NCBI GenBank assembly: GCA_028284065.1
Contig: JANQSJ010000004.1
Span: 1 to 64,000 of the forward strand
Length of the DNA: 64,000 nt
Direction of reading: 5' to 3'
From: Parvularculaceae bacterium
GTDB taxonomy: Bacteria > Pseudomonadota > Alphaproteobacteria > Caulobacterales > Parvularculaceae
The position numbers and the translations under genes were made by a program. Shown piece after piece: positions 17,517 to 25,850 of this stretch; positions within the stretch are counted from its first letter, which is position 1; every line of letters starts with the position of its first letter. The notes under the pieces were generated by a model. It searched no databases. It was not told the origin of the DNA and saw only the letters and a list, made by a program, of their open reading frames with translations.

Positions 17517-18098
17517 ATGGCGAGCGACGACATGGCCCGCGCAACCGCGAACCAGCGAACGGCGGTCAGGATCGCCGGCGTCGCCGTTGGCATGCTTGGG
17601 CTTGCCGCGGCCTCGGTGCCAGCCTATCGCGCCTTCTGCCAGGTGACGGGATGGGGCGGGACGACCCAGCGGGCCGAGAGCGGCGCTTCGGAGGTGCTCG
17701 CGCGGGACGTGACGGTCAGGTTCGATGCGACGGTGGGAAAGGACCTTCCCTGGCGGTTCAAGCCGGAGCAGCAGAGCCAGACCCTCAAGATCGGCGAGAC
17801 CGGCCTCGCCTTCTACGAGGCGACCAATTTCTCCGACGCGCCTGTGGTCGGGCGGGCGGTCTTCAACGTCTCACCGGCCAAGGCCGGGGCCTATTTCAAC
17901 AAGATCGAGTGTTTCTGCTTCACCGAACAGGTATTGCAGCCGGGTGAGACGGTTTCGATGCCGGTGACGTATTTCATCGACCCCGCCCTCGCCGATGACG
18001 TCAATCTGGACGAGGTCGAGACGATTACGCTGGCGTATACCTTTTTCCGCTATGATGAGGGCGAGGGCGGCGGCGAGTCGGTTGAAGCGGGCCTCTAG
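17517..18098 (+). CDS. ctaG: Cytochrome c oxidase copper-insertion protein CtaG/Cox11
   Basis: A 193-residue membrane-anchored copper chaperone that delivers Cu to the CuB centre of subunit I. One N-terminal helix (about residues 16-37), then a periplasmic immunoglobulin-like domain with the copper motif ECFCFTEQ and the preceding FNKI segment, and the conserved PVTYFIDP strand. Length is normal. Overall order ctaB-small ORF-ctaG-coxC is classical for Alphaproteobacteria. Confidence 0.97.
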   Translation: MASDDMARATANQRTAVRIAGVAVGMLGLAAASVPAYRAFCQVTGWGGTTQRAESGASEVLARDVTVRFDATVGKDLPWRFKPEQQSQTLKIGETGLAFYEATNFSDAPVVGRAVFNVSPAKAGAYFNKIECFCFTEQVLQPGETVSMPVTYFIDPALADDVNLDEVETITLAYTFFRYDEGEGGGESVEAGL

Positions 18099-18266
18099 GA
18101 TTTACCGGTCCTGGTTCGGGCGGCATTTGACGGACGGGACTTTGTCGCAGGCGCAAGCGCCCGCGAGGCTTGGAACCGATCGCCTGCCCCGGCTATAGGG
18201 ATCGCATCATGATGCGGCGGCGCGGCGCCGCGCTATTCAAGACGCTTTAAACGAGGGTTAGCGGCC

Positions 18267-19247
18267 ATGGCCGGCGGAGACGTCAAACACGATTACCACC
18301 TGGTGAACCCGTCGCCCTGGCCGCTTGTCGGCTCGCTCTGCGCTGCGACGATGATGATCGGGGCGGTTATCTGGATGAAGTCCGGCGCCGGCGAAGCCGG
18401 CCTTGTTCTCGGCTCCATCGATAATCCGATGATCGCATTGCGCGGGCCATATCTGTTCCTTCTCGGTTTGACCGGGGTGCTCGTCACGATGGCCGGCTGG
18501 TGGCGCGACGTGGTCCGAGAGAGCCTGACGGGCGAGAACACGTCGCTCGTCGTGCGGCTTGGCCTGCGCTACGGCATGGTCCTGTTTATCGCGTCTGAGG
18601 TGATGTTCTTCGCCGGCTGGTTCTGGGCGTTTTTTGGCGCCGCGTTGTTCCCGGGCGCAGGCGAGCCAATCCTGCTGAGCGACGGGACGCAGATGCTAAA
18701 CGCCAATGGCGATCCGGCCTATCTCGGCAATGACGGTCGGCAACACGCGACGGGCGGCGTTTGGCCGCCGCATGGCGGCCAAATGCAGGATGTCGAGCCG
18801 CTCTCTCCCTGGGGCCTGCCGCTTATCAACACGCTGATCCTTCTTTTGTCCGGCACGACGGTGACGTGGGCGCACCACGCGGTTCAGCATGGAGACCAAA
18901 AAGGCCTGAAGCAGGGGCTCATCCTCACTATCGTCCTTGGGCTGATTTTCACGTTCTTCCAGTATCTTGAGTACAAGGAAGCGCTGACCCTCGATATGTT
19001 CAAATTCTCCGGCGGGGGCATTTACGGCGCGTCGTTCTTCATGGCGACGGGCTTTCACGGCCTGCACGTTGTGATCGGCACGATCTTCCTCATTGTCTGC
19101 TATTTCCGGGCGGCGGCCGGCCACTTCACGCCGGAGCGGCATTTCGGCTTTGAGTGCGCAGCCTGGTATTGGCACTTCGTTGACGTCGTCTGGCTGTTCC
19201 TGTTCGCCTTCATCTACGTTCTCGGCAATCAGGGCCTGTTGCCCTAA
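18267..19247 (+). CDS. ctaE: Cytochrome c oxidase subunit III
   Basis: A 326-residue seven-helix subunit. Recognised from KHDYHLVNPSPWP at the start, ASEVMFFAGWFWAFFGAALFP, the GVWPP element, INTLILLLSGTTVTWAHHA, the GFHGLHVVIG helix and ECAAWYWHFVDVVWLFLF near the end. The loop after the first helix pair (about residues 131-170) is longer than usual, carrying LLSDGTQMLNANGDPAYLGN. The 168-bp gap before it holds no gene. Confidence 0.97.
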   Translation: MAGGDVKHDYHLVNPSPWPLVGSLCAATMMIGAVIWMKSGAGEAGLVLGSIDNPMIALRGPYLFLLGLTGVLVTMAGWWRDVVRESLTGENTSLVVRLGLRYGMVLFIASEVMFFAGWFWAFFGAALFPGAGEPILLSDGTQMLNANGDPAYLGNDGRQHATGGVWPPHGGQMQDVEPLSPWGLPLINTLILLLSGTTVTWAHHAVQHGDQKGLKQGLILTIVLGLIFTFFQYLEYKEALTLDMFKFSGGGIYGASFFMATGFHGLHVVIGTIFLIVCYFRAAAGHFTPERHFGFECAAWYWHFVDVVWLFLFAFIYVLGNQGLLP

Positions 19248-19265
19248 CGGTTTCTGGAGCGGGCG

Positions 19266-19655
19266 ATGGCGCATCGCTATCCGCCAGTGTCTCCCTATGC
19301 GGCTGGCCTTTCAGGCAAATGCCCGCGGTGCGGTCGGGGTGCGCTCTTTCAGTCCTTCCTGACGCTGAAGGCTAACTGCGAGGCGTGCGGCCTCGACTAC
19401 GCCAAGGCTGACGCCGGCGACGGCCCTGCGGTGTTCGTGATCTTCATCGTCGGTTTCTTGAGCGTTCTCCTCGCCCTGTTCGCGCGCTTCTCCTTCGGAT
19501 TGCCCACGGGCGCGGCCTACGGCATCGCCGCGGTTTTCGCGGTCGCGGCCACGCTATTCTCTCTGCGCCCTTTGAAGGCGACGCTGATCGCATTGCAATT
19601 CCGGCACAAGGCTGCGGAGAGCCGGGGCGAAGACGCCGGCGGCGGACCCTCATGA
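19266..19655 (+). CDS. DUF983 zinc-ribbon membrane protein
   Basis: A 129-residue DUF983 protein. The N-terminal zinc ribbon CPRCGRGALF...CEACGLDY is followed by two membrane helices (about 55-75 and 80-100). DUF983 genes lie between coxC and SURF1 in many alphaproteobacterial oxidase operons; biochemical role unproven. Its stop overlaps the next start (ATGA), so translation is probably coupled to the SURF1 gene. Confidence 0.93.
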   Translation: MAHRYPPVSPYAAGLSGKCPRCGRGALFQSFLTLKANCEACGLDYAKADAGDGPAVFVIFIVGFLSVLLALFARFSFGLPTGAAYGIAAVFAVAATLFSLRPLKATLIALQFRHKAAESRGEDAGGGPS

Positions 19656-20401
19656 GGTTTTATTTCCGGCCTGCGCTCACCGTCGCAACGCTCCTTACGC
19701 TCGGCGTTCTGGCGTCGCTCGGGACCTGGCAATTGCATCGCCTCGAATGGAAGCGCGGCCTGATCGCGCAGGTCGAGGTCCGCATCGACGCCGCGCCGAT
19801 ATCCTATTCCGATATAAGGAAGCTCCGTGAAAACGGGCCGGAGACAGACTTTTCCTATACGCCTGTCGAGATAAAGGGTCGCTATCGCCATGACCTTGAA
19901 TCGCATGTCTTCGGCACGCTGAATGGCGCGCCGGGGTATTATGTTTTTACGCCCTTGCGAGTCGACAAGATGCCGACGAAAGACGGCGTCTACATTTACG
20001 TCAATCGCGGGTTCGTTCCGCAGAACCTCAAGGACATAGATACGCGTACGGAGGGATTGCCTGGCGGGGACGTGACGGTGCGCGGCCTTCTGCGCCGGAC
20101 CGAGCCATTTGATATGGGGCTTGCGGATTTTTTTCGGCCGGAGAGCGATGAAGACGGGAACATTTGGCATGAGCGACGGACGATGCTATTCGCCGCCAAT
20201 GCTAATATCATCGCCGCGCCGGACGCCTATATCGACAGCTTTGGCGAGGAGAATGCCGGCGACTGGCCGAAAGGCGGGACGACTAGAATAGAGTTTTCCA
20301 ACCGGCATTTCGAATATGCGTTGACTTGGTTCGGCCTCGCCGCCGCGCTTTTGGGCGTTTACGGATTTTATTCGATCGAGCGGCAGGGCGGGGAGGAATA
20401 A
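19652..20401 (+). CDS. SURF1 family cytochrome oxidase assembly protein
   Basis: A 249-residue SURF1/Shy1 protein, involved in heme a insertion or early subunit I assembly. The N-terminal helix contains LGTWQLHRLEWKRGLI, the SURF1 signature. Further family marks are the periplasmic GRYRHDLESHVFG, the YVNRGFVPQNL segment and the C-terminal helix FEYALTWFGLAAALLGVYGF. It overlaps DUF983 by 4 bases and is the last gene of the operon. A long inverted repeat begins 16 bp later. Confidence 0.95.
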   Translation: MRFYFRPALTVATLLTLGVLASLGTWQLHRLEWKRGLIAQVEVRIDAAPISYSDIRKLRENGPETDFSYTPVEIKGRYRHDLESHVFGTLNGAPGYYVFTPLRVDKMPTKDGVYIYVNRGFVPQNLKDIDTRTEGLPGGDVTVRGLLRRTEPFDMGLADFFRPESDEDGNIWHERRTMLFAANANIIAAPDAYIDSFGEENAGDWPKGGTTRIEFSNRHFEYALTWFGLAAALLGVYGFYSIERQGGEE

Positions 20402-20416
20402 TAAGGCCATAGCAAC

Positions 20417-20547
20417 GGGCGATAAACCCGCATCACCTCATCCTGAGGGATTTTTCTCCTCGCCCTTCGAGATGCCAGTCTAACGGCTGGCTCCTCAGGA
20501 TGAGGAGAAAAATCGTCTCGAAGGATGGTGATGCGGGTTTATCGCCC
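20417..20547. repeat. 131-bp inverted-repeat (REP-like) element between convergent genes
   Basis: Outer 21-bp arms match perfectly: 20417-20437 and 20527-20547, ends GGGCGATAAACCC/GGGTTTATCGCCC. Inside are further nested repeats: CTCATCCTGAGG and its inverse CCTCAGGATGAG, TTTTTCTCCTC with GAGGAGAAAAA, CTTCGAGA with TCTCGAAG, and a small hairpin GCCAG...CTGGC. The CTCATCCTGAGG...CTTCGAG combination is typical of dispersed REP-like elements in Alphaproteobacteria. It separates SURF1 from a leftward gene and may act as a bidirectional terminator or mRNA stabiliser. Confidence 0.85.
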
Positions 20548-20553
20548 GCAGCT

Positions 20554-20931
20554 CTAACGCTCTTCTTCGCCGTCTTCGTCTTCATCGTCCCCAAAAAGCA
20601 AGATCGCGCCCGCCCCTGCGCCGCGGCCGCACGCCGCAAGCGACCTGCCGGTATAGACCTTGTCCGACTTGTAGCACTTGCGCCCGCGCCGCGTACGTCC
20701 GCAGATCTCGCCGCTCTCCGCGTCGATCGTCGTGATGCGGATGCGGACCTTCGCGGCGAGGTCGGCGTAGATGACCTGGCCGGCGCGCAGGGTCTTTATC
20801 TCGCCCGCCGCCTTCACGGACTTGCATGCAGAGTCGTCCGCATGCGCCGGAACCGCTGCGCAAGCAAGCGCGCCGCAGACAGTCGCGATGGCCGCCCGCG
20901 CGCGGCCCGGTTCGCCAATCGCCCGTCGCAC
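20554..20931 (-). CDS. Small secreted cysteine-containing protein
   Basis: A 125-residue protein starting at GTG (20929-20931), one base after the stop of the OmpA-like gene, so translation is probably coupled. Signal peptide about residues 1-31 (cleavage after AHA). The mature part is about 94 residues with four cysteines (in DSACK, GEICG, RKCYK and LAACG) that could form two disulfides, and ends in a very acidic tail (DDEDEDGEEE). Unrecognised family. Its operon with the ExbB-like and OmpA-like genes suggests an envelope role. Confidence 0.7.
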   Translation of the reverse strand: MRRAIGEPGRARAAIATVCGALACAAVPAHADDSACKSVKAAGEIKTLRAGQVIYADLAAKVRIRITTIDAESGEICGRTRRGRKCYKSDKVYTGRSLAACGRGAGAGAILLFGDDEDEDGEEER

Positions 20932-20932
20932 G

Positions 20933-21961
20933 CTATCGCTCCGTCAGCTTGAATTCTATCCGCCGGTTCTGGGCGAGCGCAGCGGCGCTCGCGCCGGCGA
21001 CGAGCGGCGCAGTGGAGCCGGAGCCGGTCGCCATGAGGCGGCGCGCCGGCACGCCGCGCGACCGCAGATAATTGACGACCGAAATCGCCCGCTCGGCCGA
21101 CAATTCGAGGTTGGAATCAAAGCGCAGGGCGCAGCTTGGACCAAGCGGCGCCTGGTCGGCGTGGCCGTCGACGCGCAGGACCCAATTCACTTCGGACGGA
21201 ATGTCGCCCTGAATGTCGATGAGCGCCGACGCCAGCTTGTCGAGGTCCGCCTGGCCGCCCGCTCCGAGCACCGCAGAGCAGGAGCCGAAGAGAATGTCGC
21301 TCTCGAAGACGAAGCGGTCGCCAACGACCCTGATGTCATCGCGATCGCCGAGCGCTTGGCGCAAGGCCTCGAAAAAGCGCGAGCGCACTTCTTGGAGTTC
21401 CTGAACCTTCCGCGCGAGAGCGGCGTTCAGACGCTGGGAGAGGTTCTGGATCTGGGCTTTCTGCTCCTTGTCCTTCGCTTCGGCGGCTTCAAGCGCCTCT
21501 TGCAGGCTTTGCAATTGCCGGCGAAGGGCGGCGAGCTGCGCGTTCAGCGTCGCGATTTGCGACTTCTGGTCCTCGGAAAGCGCCTTTTCGGCTTCGAGTT
21601 CTTCGGCCGACGCTGCGACTGCGGCCTGGCTTGTCGCGAGCGCGGCGCCGAGGGCGGCGATTTCCGCGTTTTTGCCCTCGATTGTCTCCTGCAGCGAAAG
21701 AATCCGCGCCTGAAGGTCGTCGCGCGCCGCCTCGGCGAGGCCGAGCTGCCGAGCGAGCTCGTCAAGGCGCGCGGTGAGGCGCAAAAGCTCCGCGTCCTTG
21801 CCGGCGAGTTCGTCCTTCACCGAGGTTAATCGTTCGCCGAGATAGAATTGCGCGACGACGAATATCGACAGGACGAACATCAGCACCAGGAGCAACGTCG
21901 ACAAGCCGTCGACGAAGCCGGGCCAGATATTGGCGTCGGTCCCGCGTCTGCGCCGGGCCAT
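20933..21961 (-). CDS. MotB/OmpA-like peptidoglycan-binding protein with long coiled coil
   Basis: A 342-residue protein. One N-terminal membrane helix (about residues 19-43) begins with IWPGFVDGLSTLLLVLMFVLSIF, including the Asp of MotB/TolR-type proteins. A coiled coil of about 140 residues follows (heptads from about 50 to 190), then an OmpA C-terminal domain (about 205-342) with VDGHADQAPLG, LSAERAISVVNYLRSRGV and NRRIEFKL. It lies 3 bp after the ExbB-like gene, and the two would form an ion-driven motor-like complex that reaches peptidoglycan. Function of this pair is not known. Confidence 0.88.
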   Translation of the reverse strand: MARRRRGTDANIWPGFVDGLSTLLLVLMFVLSIFVVAQFYLGERLTSVKDELAGKDAELLRLTARLDELARQLGLAEAARDDLQARILSLQETIEGKNAEIAALGAALATSQAAVAASAEELEAEKALSEDQKSQIATLNAQLAALRRQLQSLQEALEAAEAKDKEQKAQIQNLSQRLNAALARKVQELQEVRSRFFEALRQALGDRDDIRVVGDRFVFESDILFGSCSAVLGAGGQADLDKLASALIDIQGDIPSEVNWVLRVDGHADQAPLGPSCALRFDSNLELSAERAISVVNYLRSRGVPARRLMATGSGSTAPLVAGASAAALAQNRRIEFKLTER

Positions 21962-21964
21962 TGC

Positions 21965-22888
21965 CTATTCTCCGCCGCCGATGCGGATGAGGGTTCGATT
22001 AAGCGCGCGGATCTCGTCTTTCAGCTCCGCAATCTGTCCGGCCTGCGCCTTTATCTGGGTCTCGGTGTTCGTCGCGAGGGCGGCCTCAAGCGATCCTATC
22101 GCGCCCGACATATCGCCCGCATCGGCGTAGTCCGCGAAACTGGCCTTGTCGCTGCGCGACGGCGTCTCGGTCTCCTGCGCCAACCAATCTTCAAGATCGG
22201 AATAGAAGCGGTTCTGCGCCTGGCCGGCCTGAATCTCGAGAAAGCCAATAATCAAGCTGCCGCCAAGGCCAAAGAGCGATGACGAGAATGCGGTGCCCAT
22301 CCCGCCGAGGGGCTCCTGAAGGTTACGGATGAGCTGGGCGACGGCGTCCTCCGCAGCGCCATCGGTGGCGAGGCCGCTGATCGTCGCGGCAACGGCGTTC
22401 ACTGTTTCAAGAAGGCCCCAGAAAGTGCCGAGCAGGCCGAGGAAAACGAGGAGATTGCCAATATAGCGGCCCATCTCGCGGCTCTCATCGATTCGTGTGC
22501 CGACGGAGTCCAGTATGGCGCGCGACGATTCCGATGTGAGCCGATATCCCTGCTCTTGCGCCTTACGCAGAATTTTCGTGGTGGCGATAATCAGGCTTGG
22601 CGCTTGTCGGGGCTGGCGGCCGCCTTCGTCATAGGCCTTAATCCATCGCGCCGCCGGCAATATCGCGCCAGCCTGGCGAAAACTGTAGACGATGCCAACG
22701 AATAGGACGCCGATGATGAGGCCGTTCAGCGCCTGGTTCGCATTGAAGGCGTCGAGCAGAAGCGTCGTCGGCTGCGGGCTGTAGGGCGACAGATAGAAAA
22801 GCACGACGCCCACCGCCGCCAGGAACAAAAACATGTTCAGCATGTAGCCGCCCGGCTTGGTAAACCGAACGTCCGAAGTACGCGCCAT
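21965..22888 (-). CDS. MotA/TolQ/ExbB proton-channel family protein
   Basis: A 307-residue membrane protein with helices at about 16-35, 45-67 (LIIGVLFVGIVYSFRQ), 140-165 (GRYIGNLLVFLGLLGTFWGLLETV) and 200-225 (GGMGTAFSSSLFGLGGSLIIGFLEI). The last two carry the conserved LGLLGTFWG and MGTAFSSSLFGL signatures of MotA/ExbB channels. A short C-terminal coiled coil (about 265-300) follows. GGGAGGGG precedes the ATG. First gene of a three-gene operon with the OmpA-like protein and the small secreted protein. Confidence 0.92.
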   Translation of the reverse strand: MARTSDVRFTKPGGYMLNMFLFLAAVGVVLFYLSPYSPQPTTLLLDAFNANQALNGLIIGVLFVGIVYSFRQAGAILPAARWIKAYDEGGRQPRQAPSLIIATTKILRKAQEQGYRLTSESSRAILDSVGTRIDESREMGRYIGNLLVFLGLLGTFWGLLETVNAVAATISGLATDGAAEDAVAQLIRNLQEPLGGMGTAFSSSLFGLGGSLIIGFLEIQAGQAQNRFYSDLEDWLAQETETPSRSDKASFADYADAGDMSGAIGSLEAALATNTETQIKAQAGQIAELKDEIRALNRTLIRIGGGE

Positions 22889-23350
22889 CTTGGCCCCTCC
22901 CTAGAACGCGACCTGCCCCCTGGTCACGTTAGTTTATGTCATATTCTCCGGCCTAACGAGCCCCCCTTTAGGCGGATTACGGGGCGAAGCGTGAGCGCGC
23001 GCGCCTTTCGCATCAAGCTGATAAACCTGAACAAGTTTCGATTTGGCGGAACGTGTTGCGCATTCCGTGCGCTTTTTTCTTGACGTGGCGAATGTTACAG
23101 TTCAATGAAGGTAATGTGACAGATATATGACGACGCGGCGCAGCGCGGCCTGAGGGCCTTATCGCTGAGGGCCTTTCAGGCGGGACCCCCGCCGGCTTAG
23201 CCGCCGCTTCGTCGACATCTGCCCAATTCGAGAGAAGGCCGCGCCGGGGCTCGACGGACGTGGCCGAAACCGGACGCGCCCGAAATCGGTTTGGGCGCGC
23301 GCGCCGCCGCTCAACCTTTTGGCGGGGCGTCATGAAAAAGGAGCGACAAA
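22889..23350. other. 462-bp intergenic region between divergent genes
   Basis: No gene supported. It holds the promoters of the leftward ExbB-like operon and the rightward secreted-protein gene. A C-rich tract AGCCCCCCTTT lies near 22960 and a TTGACG near 23079 that could be a -35 box, but no convincing -10 follows. A duplicated GAGGGCCTT occurs near 23150 and 23167. Nothing resembling a structured RNA was recognised. Confidence 0.4.
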
Positions 23351-23707
23351 ATGGGGAAAAAACGTGTAATGATTTTCGCCGCCGCCGCTGGCGCGTTGCT
23401 GGCGACGCAGGCGTTCGCCCAGGACTTCGGGCGCATGCCGGCGAGCTATCAGACGGCGACCGAGTCTTACATCAAATCGCGGCTGTCGAATCCGCGCGGC
23501 GCGACGGTTGAATGCGCCGGCAGGCCGTACCGCGTTCTGCTCGACATTGGCGGGCGCAAGAATGTTCCGGCCTGGGCGGTAAAGGTGAAGTATGGAAGCC
23601 GCATGGAGCGACAGCGCGGCAGGTCGCGCGCGGTCGTGTTCTTCGTTAACGGAAGGCCGGTGGCGATGTCCGACGATCCGCGCGTGCGATACCGCCGCGC
23701 CGCCTGA
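23351..23707 (+). CDS. Small secreted hypothetical protein
   Basis: A 118-residue protein with a clear signal peptide (MGKKRVMIFAAAAGALLATQAFAQ, cleavage after AFA, residue 23) preceded by AAGGAG. The mature region of about 95 residues contains ESYIKSRLSNPRGATVECAG and later WAVKVKYGSRMERQRGRSRAVVFFVNGRPVAM, a pattern of repeated strands in a small basic domain. No family is recognised. Monocistronic, with a hairpin 44 bp downstream. Confidence 0.8.
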   Translation: MGKKRVMIFAAAAGALLATQAFAQDFGRMPASYQTATESYIKSRLSNPRGATVECAGRPYRVLLDIGGRKNVPAWAVKVKYGSRMERQRGRSRAVVFFVNGRPVAMSDDPRVRYRRAA

Positions 23708-23751
23708 ACGCGCGTTTGACTGATGCGCCCTGGCGCATCTTTTACGAATGG

Positions 23752-23777
23752 CCCCGCATCGCGATTGCGATGCGGGG
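23752..23777 (+). terminator. Hairpin terminator after the small secreted protein
   Basis: Perfect 11-bp stem CCCCGCATCGC/GCGATGCGGGG with loop GATT, followed by TTATTC. The T-run is weak but the stem is strong and placed just after the stop. Confidence 0.75.
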
Positions 23778-23927
23778 TTATTCATGCCGGCGCCAATCAT
23801 GACGCGATCCTTCCGGCTCTTTGGCGGCGGCCAGTCGGGGCGGCCTTGCGCGCCTGCGTAAACTGTCTAAAGCGGGCGGCAGACTCGCTGACGACATTGG
23901 AAATGGCCCCCCAGGATGCCCCCCAGG

Positions 23928-25781
23928 ATGATCGAATCGACGCCCACATTGCGGAACATTGCGATCATCGCCCATGTCGACCATGGCAAGACGACGTTGG
24001 TCGATGAGATGCTGCGGCAGTCCGGCGCGGTGCGCGAGAACGCCGACATGGCGGAACGCGCGATGGACTCCAACGATATCGAGCGCGAGCGCGGCATCAC
24101 CATCCTGGCGAAGTGCACGAGCGTGGTGTGGGCGCCGGAAGGCGCCGCGCCCGTCCGCATCAATATCGTCGACACGCCCGGGCACGCCGACTTCGGCGGC
24201 GAAGTGGAGCGGATTCTCTCCATGGTGGACGGCTGCCTTCTGCTGATCGACGCCTCCGAAGGGCCGATGCCGCAGACAAAGTTCGTACTGTCGAAGGCGC
24301 TGGGGCTCGGCCTCAAGCCGATCCTTGTGCTGAACAAGATTGACCGTCCGAGCGCAGAACCGGACGCGGCGCTCGACGCCGCGTTTGATCTCTTCGCCGC
24401 CCTCGGCGCCGATGATGAGCAGCTTGATTTTCCAACCCTCTACGCGTCCGGCCGCGACGGCTGGGCGGCGCGCGAGCCCGATGGGCCGCGGGGCGGACTT
24501 GGTCCACTTTTTGAGGCGATCGCCAGCCACGTTGCGCCGCCGCGCATCGAGCCGGGCGCCGAGACCGCGCCTTTCCGCATGCTGGCGACGACGCTTGAGG
24601 CGGACCCCTATCTCGGCCGCATCCTCACGGGACGGATTGTCTCAGGGATTGCGCGGCCCGGCGCGACGATGAAGGCGCTCGCCCGCGACAGCGCCGAGAT
24701 CGAACGGGCGCGGATAACGAAGACGCTCGCGTTTCGCGGCCTGAAGCGCCAACCGGTTGAGGAGGCGGGGCCTGGCGACATTGTCGCGCTCGCCGGCTTC
24801 CAGAAGGCCTCCGTCGCTGACACCTTGTGCGATCTTTCCGTGGCGGACGCTCTTCCGGCGCAGCCGATCGACCCGCCGACGCTGTCGGTGACGATTTCGG
24901 CCAACGATTCGCCGCTCGCCGGACGGGAAGGGGACAAGGTCCAGTCGCGCGTCATCCGCGACCGTCTCCTGCGCCAGGCCGAAGGCGACGTCGCCATTCG
25001 GGTGACGGATGCGGCTGGCGGCGACGGCATGGAGGTGGCGGGTCGCGGCGAACTGCAGCTTGGCGTCCTCATCGAGAACATGCGCCGGGAGGGTTTCGAA
25101 CTCGCCGTATCGCGCCCGCGGGTGGTCACGCGTACGGATGACAGCGGCGCTCTGCTGGAACCCATCGAAGAAGTCGTCATTGATGTGGACGAGGACTATT
25201 CCGGCGTCATCATTGAGACGCTCACTCGCCGCAAGGCCGAGCTTCAGGAGATGAAGCCTGCCGGCGCCGGAAAGACCCGGCTCATCCTCCATGCGCCGGC
25301 GCGCGCGCTCATCGGGTATCATGGCCAGTTTCTGACCGATACGCGCGGCTCGGGGGTCATGAACCGCTCTTTCCTTCAGTACGCGCCCCATCGCGGGCCC
25401 ATCGAAGGGCGGCGTAATGGCGTCTTGATCTCGAACGGAGACGGCGACAGCGTTCCTTACGCGCTTTGGAACCTAGAAGAGCGCGGGGCCCTGTTTATCG
25501 GCGCCGGCGAGGCGGTTTATCAGGGGATGATCATCGGCGAGAATGCGAAGGACGACGATCTCGACGTCAATCCGCTGAAAGCCAAGCAGCTCACCAATAT
25601 TCGCGCCGCCGGCAAGGACGAAGCGGTGAAGTTGACGCCGCCGCGCCGGCTGTCGCTTGAGCAGGCGATCGCCTATATCGACGAAGACGAGCTTGTCGAA
25701 GTGACGCCCACGTCTATTCGCCTACGGAAAATTGAGCTTCTGCCGCACATGCGCAAGAAACGGGCGAAAGCAATGGCGTGA
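23928..25781 (+). CDS. typA: GTP-binding ribosome-associated protein TypA/BipA
   Basis: A translational GTPase of about 617 residues, related to EF-G, acting in 50S assembly and stress adaptation. Residues 10-20 hold the G1 motif AHVDHGKTT, followed by ERERGITI, DTPGHADFGGEVERIL (G3) and NKIDR (G4). Further on are the beta-barrel domain, the EF-G III/V-like GRGELQLGVLIENMRREG region and the C-terminal BipA domain. Two in-frame ATGs exist because of a perfect 12-bp tandem duplication. The downstream one (23928) was chosen as closest to the family start; using 23916 adds MPPR. Confidence 0.97.
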   Translation: MIESTPTLRNIAIIAHVDHGKTTLVDEMLRQSGAVRENADMAERAMDSNDIERERGITILAKCTSVVWAPEGAAPVRINIVDTPGHADFGGEVERILSMVDGCLLLIDASEGPMPQTKFVLSKALGLGLKPILVLNKIDRPSAEPDAALDAAFDLFAALGADDEQLDFPTLYASGRDGWAAREPDGPRGGLGPLFEAIASHVAPPRIEPGAETAPFRMLATTLEADPYLGRILTGRIVSGIARPGATMKALARDSAEIERARITKTLAFRGLKRQPVEEAGPGDIVALAGFQKASVADTLCDLSVADALPAQPIDPPTLSVTISANDSPLAGREGDKVQSRVIRDRLLRQAEGDVAIRVTDAAGGDGMEVAGRGELQLGVLIENMRREGFELAVSRPRVVTRTDDSGALLEPIEEVVIDVDEDYSGVIIETLTRRKAELQEMKPAGAGKTRLILHAPARALIGYHGQFLTDTRGSGVMNRSFLQYAPHRGPIEGRRNGVLISNGDGDSVPYALWNLEERGALFIGAGEAVYQGMIIGENAKDDDLDVNPLKAKQLTNIRAAGKDEAVKLTPPRRLSLEQAIAYIDEDELVEVTPTSIRLRKIELLPHMRKKRAKAMA

Positions 25782-25796
25782 CGCTTTCGGGATAGA

Positions 25797-25828
25797 GGCG
25801 GACGCGAGCGGCGAGGCCCGCATCCGCC
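25797..25828. terminator. Hairpin between convergent typA and beta-barrel gene
   Basis: Arms GGCGGACGCG (25797-25806) and CGCATCCGCC (25819-25828) pair with one mismatch. No T-run on either side, so a bidirectional transcription or stability hairpin is only plausible. Confidence 0.35.
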
Positions 25829-25850
25829 GTCGATGCGTCGGACTTATCCG

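Noticed and set aside
20554-22888. Zorya (ZorAB-type) anti-phage system
   Set aside because: The ExbB-like and OmpA-like genes look similar in fold, but no ZorC/ZorD helicase or ZorE nuclease is adjacent. The remaining partner is a small secreted protein, so a housekeeping envelope motor is more likely.
24642-25391. Long antisense frames inside typA, coxB, yidC, mnmC and others
   Set aside because: High GC leaves long open frames on the wrong strand. They lack ribosome sites, family motifs and sensible composition, while the opposite strand codes for well-known proteins.
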